Part shown: piece after piece, positions 1 through 7,434 of the stretch
Numbering within the stretch: the stretch's first letter is position 1
Layout of the letters: each line of letters begins with the position of its first letter
NCBI GenBank assembly: GCA_965223095.1
Contig: OZ244979.1
Location: 3,224,001 to 3,288,000, forward strand
Length of the DNA: 64,000 nt
From: J054 sp965223095
GTDB taxonomy: Bacteria; Pseudomonadota; Gammaproteobacteria; Steroidobacterales; GCA-2729495
Reading direction: 5' to 3'
Position numbers and translations under genes: made by a program
The notes under the pieces: generated by a model
Seen by the model: only the letters and a program-made list of their open reading frames with translations
Told to the model about the DNA's origin: nothing
Databases searched by the model: none

Positions 1-1815
1 GATAAGCTGCTCTAAACCGGCTTTCGACGCCTCCATATCGCCGGCGGCGGCATAGGTTCGCGAGCGGATAAGCTGCGCTTCGAGCTTACCGGCATTGTAT
101 TCAATAAATGAATCTAATACTTCTAAAGCCGACTCATAACGTTTATTAGCAACGGCCAATGTCGTAAAAGCTCTCAACGCGGCCATGGAGTCCGGGCTTT
201 TCTCCAACGACCGACGGTAAGCAGCCAGCGCCTCATCAACGCTACCGCCGCTTTGTTCGGTGACCAAACCCAGTTGGAAATGACCACTGCCAGACTCGGG
301 GTAAAGCTTGAGAATTCGATCAGCCGCTTCTTGCGCACGCGTGAAATCCTTGCTTTCCAACAGCAGCGCTACTAACGACTCCAGGGTCAACAAACTTTGT
401 TGCCCAGCGTTTATCGCACCGCTAACCACATCTTCAGCATCACCAAACTCGCCCCGGTTTGTCAGTACGCTGGCCAGTGCCACCGTGGCCTTGGCGTTCT
501 TCGGGTTTACCTCAATAACTTTTCTATAAGCCTCTTCGGCTAACTCCATCTGGCCTAGTTCTTGGTGAGCATTGCCCAAAAGCAGATAGGCCTGCCAAGA
601 TTGAGGGTTTGAGCGAATTACCACCCGTGCATCGGCAATTACCGGCTTAAAGTCACCACTAGCCAAATTAAACGTGCCACGGGTCAGCAAAGCATCTTCA
701 TCCGTCGGCCTGTCCGCAATTATTTGCTCGATTAACTGGTTCGCTTCATCTGGCTTATTCCGACGCATCAACACGGAAACAATTCGATTTCTGGCCGCAA
801 AGGCACTATCAGCGTTGGGTGCCATTTCAATCGATTTCTCATACTCCGCCATGGCCCGATCGAGATCACCCTGCGAATCGTAGATCTTGCCGAGTGCCAA
901 TCGCAGATCTGGCGCGTCTGGACTTTCTACGATGAACTCTTCCAGCGCATCCCGAGCCGCCTCTTCACCCTTTTGCACAGCGAGAAACTCAACGAGCATT
1001 ATCTTGGGACGCACCTCTTCTGAACGCTGACGAACAATATCCCGAATAGCTACTTCAGCGTCAGCGGCGCGATCCGCGTTGACGTATATACGCAGTAGCT
1101 CTTCGGTGTATAACTCGACCTCGGGCATAGCATCCGTTAGAAACTCAAGCTGTTCGATGTAGCCCTCTAAATCTTCTGCGGCAACCAAGTAACCAAGCCG
1201 TGCCTCCCAAACTCGCTGTTGATCGACGCTGCGCAGCGAATTTAGCTTTGCCCGGTATTCGCCCAAGAACTCTGCAGCCGCAGCCGGACCGTCTTGTTTG
1301 GACTTCACAAAAGCCGCCAGCAGCAAAGCCGCAGGGTCCATCTCCTCAAGCAAGCTAAAATCAGACAATGTCCGATCTGCGGCAACGTAATCACCCATTA
1401 CGGAATAGAGTTCCGCTTGCAGCAGACGCGAACGTGGATCCTCCGGGGCAAGCCGGGTGGCAATCTCGACTTGCTTCTCCAGCTTTTCTTGTTCCCGGGC
1501 AAGGGAATAAAGCCTGCCGAGCAATAAATGGACATCCAGGTCTTCCGGCGCCGAATCCTGTGCAATGAGCAAGTTTTCATGCGCGGCAATATAGGCTTTT
1601 TTGTCCATCGCCATCCGAGCCATTAGGACTCGCGCGCCTGCATTCTTAGGTTCTATTTGGGCAGCATTTCTTACCTCGATACTCGCACGCTCTATATCGC
1701 CACTTTCGTAAAAGTCGCTCGCTTTACGCAGGTATTCAGCGACGCGATCCTCAGGCGACGCGCACGCCACAAGTAGCAACGCTAGAATGCAAGAAATTGC
1801 AGGGCGCATTTTCAT
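1..1815 (-). CDS. prsT: TPR-repeat lipoprotein of the PEP-CTERM/exosortase system (partial, C-terminus outside window)
   Basis: The 605 codons present start at ATG 1815 and run off the left edge. The N-terminus is a lipoprotein signal (MKMRP start, hydrophobic stretch, lipobox ending LLLVAC near residue 18), followed by long arrays of degenerate TPR helices rich in Ala, Glu and Leu. That architecture fits the large PrsT TPR lipoproteins linked to exosortase/PEP-CTERM protein sorting and exopolysaccharide export. The PEP-CTERM gene just upstream supports the assignment. It should be anchored in the outer membrane facing the periplasm. Its ATG overlaps the TGA of the small membrane-protein frame upstream (ATGA), so the two are probably translationally coupled. 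The TPR lipoprotein call is firm; the name prsT is inferred from length and context. Confidence 0.75.
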   Translation of the reverse strand, partial: MKMRPAISCILALLLVACASPEDRVAEYLRKASDFYESGDIERASIEVRNAAQIEPKNAGARVLMARMAMDKKAYIAAHENLLIAQDSAPEDLDVHLLLGRLYSLAREQEKLEKQVEIATRLAPEDPRSRLLQAELYSVMGDYVAADRTLSDFSLLEEMDPAALLLAAFVKSKQDGPAAAAEFLGEYRAKLNSLRSVDQQRVWEARLGYLVAAEDLEGYIEQLEFLTDAMPEVELYTEELLRIYVNADRAADAEVAIRDIVRQRSEEVRPKIMLVEFLAVQKGEEAARDALEEFIVESPDAPDLRLALGKIYDSQGDLDRAMAEYEKSIEMAPNADSAFAARNRIVSVLMRRNKPDEANQLIEQIIADRPTDEDALLTRGTFNLASGDFKPVIADARVVIRSNPQSWQAYLLLGNAHQELGQMELAEEAYRKVIEVNPKNAKATVALASVLTNRGEFGDAEDVVSGAINAGQQSLLTLESLVALLLESKDFTRAQEAADRILKLYPESGSGHFQLGLVTEQSGGSVDEALAAYRRSLEKSPDSMAALRAFTTLAVANKRYESALEVLDSFIEYNAGKLEAQLIRSRTYAAAGDMEASKAGLEQLI

Positions 1816-2075
1816 CTAGTCAATCTCCAATCAATGATCCGCAAAACTGGTGTGTATTGCGCCAGCGAATACCCAGACCAACCGATTATTATCGGTGTGA
1901 CCAGTCCAAAGCGCAAACCAAGTCCGCCGAAATCGCGCTGACCCTTATACATAGGGGTCATACGCTGATATGCAACAATCGCGCCGACCATTCCCCAAAT
2001 TACATAAGGCAGTAGAAATTTCGTAGTGCGAACACGGTGGTGACAGGCTTCCGTGCTAGGTAAAAAAGCATCCAC
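1812..2075 (-). CDS. small two-helix membrane protein upstream of prsT
   Basis: An open frame of about 87 codons from GTG 2075, with two likely membrane helices (one around FLLPYVIWGMVGAIVAY, one around FGLVTPIIIGWSGYSL) joined by a short polar loop. I do not recognise a family. Its stop TGA overlaps the prsT ATG as ATGA, the usual sign of a real coupled gene. The frame could be extended to a GTG at 2093, but that codon lies inside the terminator hairpin of the upstream gene, so a start at 2075 or an internal ATG at 1991 is more plausible. No strong ribosome-binding site is visible. It may be a membrane partner of the lipoprotein; that is inference from position only. Confidence 0.42.
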   Translation of the reverse strand: MDAFLPSTEACHHRVRTTKFLLPYVIWGMVGAIVAYQRMTPMYKGQRDFGGLGLRFGLVTPIIIGWSGYSLAQYTPVLRIIDWRLTR

Positions 2076-2106
2076 AAAAAGAAAGCCCCGCACATGGCGG
2101 GGCTTT
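2076..2106 (-). terminator. rho-independent terminator of the PEP-CTERM gene
   Basis: A perfect 10-bp stem (2082-2091 with 2097-2106, AAAGCCCCGC) closes a 5-base loop. On the minus strand it is followed by a T-run (2076-2080). It lies about 60 bases past the stop of the gene at 2166-2804 and separates it from the prsT pair. Confidence 0.85.
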
Positions 2107-2115
2107 CCTGGCCAG

Positions 2116-2139
2116 TTCCAAATCCATGCGGATTTGGAA
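2116..2139. repeat. 10-bp inverted repeat, second hairpin behind the PEP-CTERM stop
   Basis: TTCCAAATCC at 2116-2125 and its exact complement at 2130-2139 enclose a 4-base loop. It sits between the stop codon at 2166 and the terminator at 2076-2106, so the transcript ends in two tandem hairpins. On the plus strand the stem is followed by six A residues. It could stabilise the mRNA 3' end or act as a first weak terminator. Confidence 0.6.
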
Positions 2140-2165
2140 AAAACCCAATCGGCTAAGCGAAAAGC

Positions 2166-2804
2166 TTAGGCCGTAGCGCGACGGCGGACCCAGCCCAACA
2201 GGCCAAGAGCCGAACCGAACAGCCAAGCAGCAGCCGGAACCGGAATTGGGTTCGCAACAAACGTAAAGATTGTGCCGCTGTAGGTAGTACCGTTTTCAAG
2301 CACGATGATGCTTGAGAAATCGGTCGGCGGAATAACAGGCGACAGACCTGAGAAGTCAGCAATTGACTGCGCAGGACCGATAGCACCGTCATCACCACCG
2401 ATGACCCTATTGCTGCCGTCGGTATTGACCGTCGACTCGTTGTAGCCGTTAGCACCAAAGTTATAGTTACCGCAGATGCTAGCGCCCACGACACCACCGA
2501 AGACACCTTCGATGCAGTCGAAGCTGCCAGAACCGGTACCGGCACCGCTAATCGAGAAGTCAGAACCGAAGTTCCAGGTGAACAGCGGGGTCATACCAAC
2601 TTTAGTAGAACCACCAAAGGCACCATCAGCGTTGAGTGAATTGCCGACGCCATTCGAGAAAGTCAAAGTACCGGTCAGTGCCAGAGATGCCGTACCATTG
2701 TTTGACTTTGTCGCAACGCTTTGCAGTACCCACTCAGATGCAGCAGACGCTGAACCAGCAGCAAGAGCTGTGGCAACGGCCGCAGCGATTTGTGTTTTCT
2801 TCAT
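2166..2804 (-). CDS. PEP-CTERM sorting-domain protein
   Basis: A 212-residue secreted protein. Residues 1-22 form a signal peptide (MKKTQ start, cleavage after a SASA-like site). The C-terminus carries a PEP-CTERM signal: a PVPAAAW motif around 188-194, a hydrophobic helix, and a terminal Arg cluster (RRR, 207-209). Exosortase cuts such tags, and the proteins are usually exported to the envelope or extracellular matrix. The middle is low-complexity, Gly/Ser/Asn-rich, with two cysteines 14 residues apart (97 and 111) in a C-x-EG...CGNY-x-FG pattern shared with the secreted protein at 10843-11451. The leader is about 200 bases long and includes a riboswitch candidate. The exosortase gene itself is not in this window. 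Confidence 0.9.
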   Translation of the reverse strand: MKKTQIAAAVATALAAGSASAASEWVLQSVATKSNNGTASLALTGTLTFSNGVGNSLNADGAFGGSTKVGMTPLFTWNFGSDFSISGAGTGSGSFDCIEGVFGGVVGASICGNYNFGANGYNESTVNTDGSNRVIGGDDGAIGPAQSIADFSGLSPVIPPTDFSSIIVLENGTTYSGTIFTFVANPIPVPAAAWLFGSALGLLGWVRRRATA

Positions 2805-2884
2805 ACGATCCTCCAGGGATTCCCCTTAAACTTAAAAGTTTTGCCTTCAAGCAGTTCGCAGCACGGCTGTCTTCCCCAATGGCA

Positions 2885-2982
2885 GTATGGGATAAATCCC
2901 GCACCACACGTTTATGAGATCCGTTGCTTTGCGTCCAGGACTCGCGTCCTGTTTGCCCTTCCCTTCTTGTCGGACTTGGCGA
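2885..2982 (-). promoter_or_regulatory. candidate cyclic-di-GMP-I (GEMM) riboswitch
   Basis: On the minus strand the leader contains GGGCAAAC (2958-2951), then a stem AGGAC/GTCCT closed by a GCGA tetraloop (2950-2937), then GGACGCAAAGC (2936-2926), and later GGTGCGGGATTTATCC. This order reproduces the core of the GEMM-I aptamer: GGCAAAC, a stem with a GNRA loop, GGACGCAAAGC, and a closing GCGGG-TTA-CC segment. The third helix is only loosely matched. It sits 80-180 bases upstream of the PEP-CTERM start, so c-di-GMP could control that surface protein. The match was made by eye, not with a covariance model. Confidence 0.65.
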
Positions 2983-3019
2983 CTATACCTAAGCATTCAG
3001 CAAAGTCATAGTCATATTT

Positions 3020-3049
3020 AACATAACTAAAAGAAATAAATCGAGGCAA
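3020..3049 (-). promoter_or_regulatory. possible sigma-70 promoter for the riboswitch-PEP-CTERM transcript
   Basis: On the minus strand TTGCCT (3049-3044) is followed after 18 bases by TATGTT (3025-3020), in an AT-rich stretch about 40 bases before the riboswitch core. Both boxes are imperfect. I found no convincing sigma-54 site here. Confidence 0.3.
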
Positions 3050-3397
3050 AAAATCCTATTTTTTTATAAAAATCATATAGTTAAATATTTTTCATCAGGC
3101 AGATTCAGAATTGAATCAGGCCATTTTTTTGACCGTTGCTGAAAAAATCTCATTTTGTCGGCTTTGCGGACCATTCCGTGACCCACTGAGCCAAAACGAC
3201 AAGCTAGGCTTACGCGTCAAAGATGGGCGATCCGCTGGCTCAACCCCATATCACAATCCAGACTGCCGATCCGCCCGCGGCGCTCAGTAGAGCTTCCGCC
3301 ACGGAAATATTGCTTGAAGTGCTCGGCGAGACCAACCGTAATAGGCATCGACAAATTTGCGCCGTAACCAGTGACTGTGTTGTCAAACTGTTCTTAA
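3050..3397. other. AT-rich spacer and flank of the insertion sequence
   Basis: There is no confident gene here. Positions 3050-3180 are strikingly AT-rich. On the minus strand an open stretch of about 58 codons (3217-3393) begins right at the insertion sequence and ends in TGA; its composition is protein-like (for example GYGANLSMPITVGLAEH), so it may be the tail of a gene cut by the IS110 insertion. I could not identify it or find the other half beyond 4545. Confidence 0.3.
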
Positions 3398-4342
3398 TCA
3401 GGCCAATTTAGCCTCCCAACACTCGCCGTTTTTGATCATCGTATTCAAGATGACGAGCATCTTGCGCATGCAAGCGACCAAGGCGACCTTGGCAGGTTTA
3501 CCCGCCGCCTTTAGCTTCTGATAATGATCGCGTAGCTTCGGGTTTGAGCGTATTGCGGACAGCGTTGCCATATACAACACCGTGCGCACCCGATGCCGAC
3601 CACCGCGAATGTGTCGCTTTCCGCGATAGTTGCCACTGTCTTTATTCATCGGCGCCACGCCGACCAAGGCAGCAATCTGTTGTCGATTCAACGCGCCCAA
3701 TTCAGGTAGGTCGCTGAGCACGGTGTAAGCGAAGACTTTACCCACGCCTGTAAAGCTGGTGAGTTGCTCGAACTTGTCTTGCCACTGGGGCAGTTGCGCC
3801 AGCAACTTGTCGAGTTGCCTTTCGATCTTCTCAAGCTCTGTATTGAGTTGCTTGATGTGCCGGTTCAGACTGCCCTGTAGGCTTTTGGGCAGGATTGATA
3901 AGCGATTCTTTTCCTGCGTCCGCATCGCCAACAACTGAGTCCGCCGGACAAGGAAGTCACTGAACTGGCGAACCTTTTCGGGCTTAAGCTCGGTGGGCCT
4001 AGGTTTCATGGCCGCACCAAACTCAGCGATCATTTGGGCGTCTAATTGATCGCTTTTGGCCAGCTGGCCAGAGGCGGCGGCAAACTTATGAATCCGCAAC
4101 GGATTGGCCACGGTGACCGGCAAGCCGGCTTGGTGCGCTGCAATCACGAAGCCCAACTCCAATCGCCCGGTGGCTTCGATGACGATCCGTGTGGGTTCTA
4201 TTTTGCTTAAGCGTTTAATCGCCTGACCAATTCCCGCGGGCGTGTTCGCTACGCTAAAGACTTCATCAAGGGGGTGAATGTAGATATCCAGTTGCTGTTT
4301 ACTGGTATCGATACCGACGTTAATTTCACTGATAGTGTTCAT
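3398..4342 (-). CDS. IS110-family transposase (DEDD recombinase)
   Basis: A full-length, apparently intact 314-residue transposase. The N-terminal RuvC-like domain shows the DEDD set: Asp12 in GIDTSK, Glu56 in IVIEATG, and Asp98 and Asp101 in KSDQLDAQ. A coiled-coil stretch (about 160-190) leads into the C-terminal transposase_20 domain, with TGVGKVFAYT, LVGVAP and a Ser near 236 in DSGNYRGKRHIRGGRHRVR that would be the catalytic nucleophile. Enzymes of this family carry out bridge-RNA-guided recombination. With no frameshift or internal stop, it may still be active. Confidence 0.95.
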   Translation of the reverse strand: MNTISEINVGIDTSKQQLDIYIHPLDEVFSVANTPAGIGQAIKRLSKIEPTRIVIEATGRLELGFVIAAHQAGLPVTVANPLRIHKFAAASGQLAKSDQLDAQMIAEFGAAMKPRPTELKPEKVRQFSDFLVRRTQLLAMRTQEKNRLSILPKSLQGSLNRHIKQLNTELEKIERQLDKLLAQLPQWQDKFEQLTSFTGVGKVFAYTVLSDLPELGALNRQQIAALVGVAPMNKDSGNYRGKRHIRGGRHRVRTVLYMATLSAIRSNPKLRDHYQKLKAAGKPAKVALVACMRKMLVILNTMIKNGECWEAKLA

Positions 4343-4545
4343 GATAAGCTAACTCTGCCTTGCAATACGGGCTCGAGGCCCTAGTGACTGTTCGAGTGAC
4401 TACTTAGGAGCAAATGCAGTGCTCACACTGGTTATCGGTCTCTCAGTAATGAGGAGCCATCAAAGCATCGAGCGACTGCACCTGAGCCTTCGGCCGTTAC
4501 CGAAGGTGGGCCTCACTTTACCCGGTTACACAGAAATTCAAACAT
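4343..4545 (-). ncRNA. candidate bridge RNA region of the IS110 element
   Basis: This is the non-coding stretch directly upstream of the transposase, on the same strand, where IS110 elements encode their bridge RNA. It holds a strong hairpin at 4487-4506 (CCTTCGG stem, 6-base loop), a GGGC/GCCC stem at 4369-4381, and a 7-base direct repeat AGTGACT at 4383 and 4395. Matching guide loops to flanking target DNA could not be done by eye. Position and structure support the call; the function is inferred. Confidence 0.5.
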
Positions 4546-4771
4546 ACAAGCCTAGCAAAAGCAGGTGCACGAAATGAACCGCCGTGCGCCAGCTGGCTCC
4601 GGCACGGGGATCGCGCTAAAGAGCCAGACCGCGCGTGAATAACCCGATCACGATACGCTCCAGCACATAGCGGCATCAACATTGATCCTGATCCGGTACC
4701 AGTTAGGCAATATCAAACGATCGGCCGTCTAAATGGGAGCGCAACAATTCCGTGAGACCAATCGAATTGCT
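4546..4771. other. spacer between the IS and the PKHD hydroxylase gene
   Basis: I see no gene. Behind the stop of the next gene (4772) the same minus-strand frame stays open for about 22 codons and then stops, which is not enough to call. Confidence 0.4.
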
Positions 4772-5440
4772 TCAGGTGTCCGACCACATGCGCTGCAGAC
4801 AAACAAAGGCTTCATTGACCAGCGCATGGCGGCTCGTCTCTTCGTTTTGCATCAAATCGGCTCGCAATAAAGCGAGTTGCTCCAACACGCGGCGCTGCTC
4901 GGCCGTCGGGTAAATGCTCTGGATCCAACCCACGCCGACTCTGCGCTGACCGGCGCGAACCTCGTTGACCTGGTGCCGCAGGCCCGAGGGATAAACGAAC
5001 AGATCACCCCGTTTACCCTTTACTTGGCTCTTTAGCAGGCCATCGACTATAACCAACTCACCCCCCTCATAGCTGTCGGGCGGATTCAAAAACAAGGTGA
5101 ACGAGATATCGGTTCTCAGAAACCCGTCTGCTTGTGGCATGACGCCCGCATCCATATGTTCACCGTAATGCATGCCTGGCCCATACACCGCGAATCGCAC
5201 GGGGGTAATTTTGAAAGGAAAGGCATACACCTGCAGAGGCCTGCAAGCCAGCATGGCATCGAGAACGAGCTGACTCGCTGCCGCATGCTCTGGATGTCCC
5301 TCACGTTTTTGTAAATTGTTCTTGATGCGTGCGCCGATTTTGCCAGCCGTGCGCCGGCCATCAACGTCATCGATACGAGCTAAAATTTCGTCCAGTTTTG
5401 ACAGCCGTTCGGCGTCCAGGAAGCCTTCAATCATTCTCAT
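4772..5440 (-). CDS. PKHD-type 2-oxoglutarate/Fe(II) hydroxylase
   Basis: A 222-residue protein of the YbiX/PiuC type of Fe(II)/2-oxoglutarate dioxygenase. The iron triad is visible as His95-x-Asp97 (YGEHMDAG) and His156 (PSGLRHQV), with Arg166 or Arg167 (GQRRVGVGW) likely to bind the 2-oxoglutarate carboxylate. The length is normal for the family. It would hydroxylate an unknown substrate with O2 and release CO2 and succinate. It follows the TPR-methyltransferase gene on the same strand after about 83 bases, and is one of four dioxygenase domains between 4.7 and 22.5 kb, which suggests a shared tailoring pathway. Confidence 0.88.
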   Translation of the reverse strand: MRMIEGFLDAERLSKLDEILARIDDVDGRRTAGKIGARIKNNLQKREGHPEHAAASQLVLDAMLACRPLQVYAFPFKITPVRFAVYGPGMHYGEHMDAGVMPQADGFLRTDISFTLFLNPPDSYEGGELVIVDGLLKSQVKGKRGDLFVYPSGLRHQVNEVRAGQRRVGVGWIQSIYPTAEQRRVLEQLALLRADLMQNEETSRHALVNEAFVCLQRMWSDT

Positions 5441-5523
5441 GGGGTAGTCCCGTAGTTGGAGTTTGGCGGCAGCGCTCCGCCAAACTTACGCAATGCGGCT
5501 ATGCAGTATCACCAAGCAATAGT

Positions 5524-7290
5524 TTATGATTTTTTCTGGCAATAAAATTCGTACATACCCGCAAAGAATTTCGGATTCTGTTGCTCCAGAGGATGCCAAT
5601 TCATCAGTTCGTGCGGACTCCCCTGCCCACCGGCAGCCGCGAAACGCGGCTTGTCCTCTTCAATCACGCTGAGAAACTGCAAACCGTGGTCATCAAGTAC
5701 TTGCTGAAGTCGCGGAAGCGTATACTGAGCTTCTTGCTCATGCAGAAGCACATTACTGGCACCGCTGCTGGTGTAGAAATCGCCCAGTTCGAGAATATCG
5801 GTATATTCTCGATACTCCGGGTCGGTAACAAGCCGATGCCGCAATTCACGGATGTAGTCGCGATCAGACTGCTGGCCCTGCGGGGGCCGCTCTTGGCGCA
5901 AGCGCGTGATGTTTGCCCGAGCCGCTTCACTGTAGTAACCAAGCTTAATAATACCGCCGGGAACCAAGAGATCGACCAAGTTCTTCAACCCCGCCTCGGG
6001 ATTTTCTAAGTGATGCAACACACCTAGACATTCGATAATGTCGAATTGCTGATCCCAAGTGTCCATCGCCATGATGTCCGCCACGCTAAAGCGCATAGTC
6101 GTGATATTCAGGCGCTCTGCCATCATCCGCGCATAGGCTAAGCACGACGCGCTGATATCAACGGCGGTGATCTCCAGCCACGGAAACATCACCGCATTAA
6201 AACTAGGATGCCTGCCTGTACCGCAGCCGGCTACAAGCATCGTCTTATAACGGTCAAGCTTGATATTGCGCCATCCAGGACAGCGATTTAACCCCAGCAA
6301 GTCCGGATATTCTTTTGCCTGAACATTGACGTTGAGTGGGCCCTTGGTCCAACGAGGATAGGGATTCGTGTCATACAAACGGGCAACTTTTGCAATGGCG
6401 TCGTCGGCGATATGAGACTGTTTGATGAACTCGGTCGTGTATTGACGAATCAGACGACACTCGGCGAGACAATTGTTAAGAAACTCCGCGAATTCTGGAT
6501 CAAGCGCATCCAAATCAGCAGTAGACAATTCAGAATCGCCCAAAAGCTCCGCGGGCGCAAAATACATCAGCAAAACCAGCAGCGTTAAGCGCGCTTTTTC
6601 GTCAAATGGCTGTTCACCGGCGCTTGCCGCCGCAAAAGCTGACCGCAGCTGCGCAACGGTCTCCCGCTCGGTTACCGTCAGGTAGTACACATGCTCGTTC
6701 TCGAAACAATGCTTAGCCATGGATAAAATCAATGGACTACAGACTTTCGCCCGGTCAGTATCGGCTTGAAATAATTCCAGCAATTTTTTGCGAATGGCCG
6801 TGCATTCAGTTTCTAAACCCGCGTCCCACAGAACAAAATTCCTTAGAATGGTGTTGAATAATTGATTTTCTGACAAAGACACCAAGAAGTTGTCGGTTGC
6901 CTTGCTCTTGGTGAGCCGGTGCTTAAAAATGCCATGAATGATGCGCCAGATTGGCTGACAATCTAGGTTCTTAATCGTCAGAATACGGCAAAGCTCAGCT
7001 TCAACCGCCGGGTTAATTGGCAGATTCTGTAACTGCGGCAGGGTCATCAGAATCTCAAAATTTACGGCGGGATTCGATTTCAGTTGTGCCGAAAACGACA
7101 GGCTCGTTAGAAAAGCCGCATCGAGTTTGCGTTGCGCTAAGAGTAAACGAAACTTGCGATACAACAGCTCGTCGTGATTCGGGAACTCCGCGAGCAACTC
7201 ATCAAGCATTCGCTCGGCGGTGGGCAATTGGCCTTCGGCGACAACCTTATCCAACTGCTGCAAGAATTCCGCAACTGCTTGCCTAGGCAT
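5524..7290 (-). CDS. TPR-containing SAM-dependent methyltransferase
   Basis: A 588-residue protein. The first ~75 residues look like TPR helices; a helical middle follows to about residue 300; then a class I methyltransferase domain begins with YDTNPYPRW (about 306-314) and a SAM loop VAGCGTGR (353-360). Further motifs are AVDIS and ECLGVLHHL, the latter followed by the post-motif VPGGIIKLGYYS. The pairing of a YxxxPYP element with a HHL-type motif recurs in the neighbour at 7435-8736, so the two are probably related enzymes. The substrate is unknown. It lies in a minus-strand run with the neighbouring methyltransferase (143-base gap) and the hydroxylase. Confidence 0.85.
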   Translation of the reverse strand: MPRQAVAEFLQQLDKVVAEGQLPTAERMLDELLAEFPNHDELLYRKFRLLLAQRKLDAAFLTSLSFSAQLKSNPAVNFEILMTLPQLQNLPINPAVEAELCRILTIKNLDCQPIWRIIHGIFKHRLTKSKATDNFLVSLSENQLFNTILRNFVLWDAGLETECTAIRKKLLELFQADTDRAKVCSPLILSMAKHCFENEHVYYLTVTERETVAQLRSAFAAASAGEQPFDEKARLTLLVLLMYFAPAELLGDSELSTADLDALDPEFAEFLNNCLAECRLIRQYTTEFIKQSHIADDAIAKVARLYDTNPYPRWTKGPLNVNVQAKEYPDLLGLNRCPGWRNIKLDRYKTMLVAGCGTGRHPSFNAVMFPWLEITAVDISASCLAYARMMAERLNITTMRFSVADIMAMDTWDQQFDIIECLGVLHHLENPEAGLKNLVDLLVPGGIIKLGYYSEAARANITRLRQERPPQGQQSDRDYIRELRHRLVTDPEYREYTDILELGDFYTSSGASNVLLHEQEAQYTLPRLQQVLDDHGLQFLSVIEEDKPRFAAAGGQGSPHELMNWHPLEQQNPKFFAGMYEFYCQKKS

Positions 7291-7434
7291 AGGAAACTAC
7301 TCAGGAATTTGGCGGCCGAAAAGAATATCGCTTTCGTCTCGGATGCGCCATTGGTGGCTGAGCCACGAGGCAGTCCGGGAGTGGCGTTGAAAAAGACCCT
7401 TTGATCCAGTCGCCGCTGGGCCACAAAGGCAGTC

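Larger units (their letters stand above)
3398..4545 (-). mobile_element. IS110-family insertion sequence (approximate ends)
   Basis: The element consists of one DEDD transposase gene plus about 200 bases of structured non-coding DNA upstream. IS110 elements lack terminal inverted repeats and normally make no target duplication, so I cannot place the exact ends. The right end is given as the transposase stop and the left end as the last visible hairpin plus margin. This is the only clear mobile element in the window. Confidence 0.7.

Noticed and set aside
2075..2093. GTG start at 2093 for the small membrane protein
   Set aside because: The codon is inside the loop/stem of a strong terminator, so it would not be used by the upstream transcript; GTG 2075 or a later ATG fits better.
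3050..3200. Sigma-54 promoter for the PEP-CTERM transcript
   Set aside because: TGGC and TGC elements occur but not at the required spacing.
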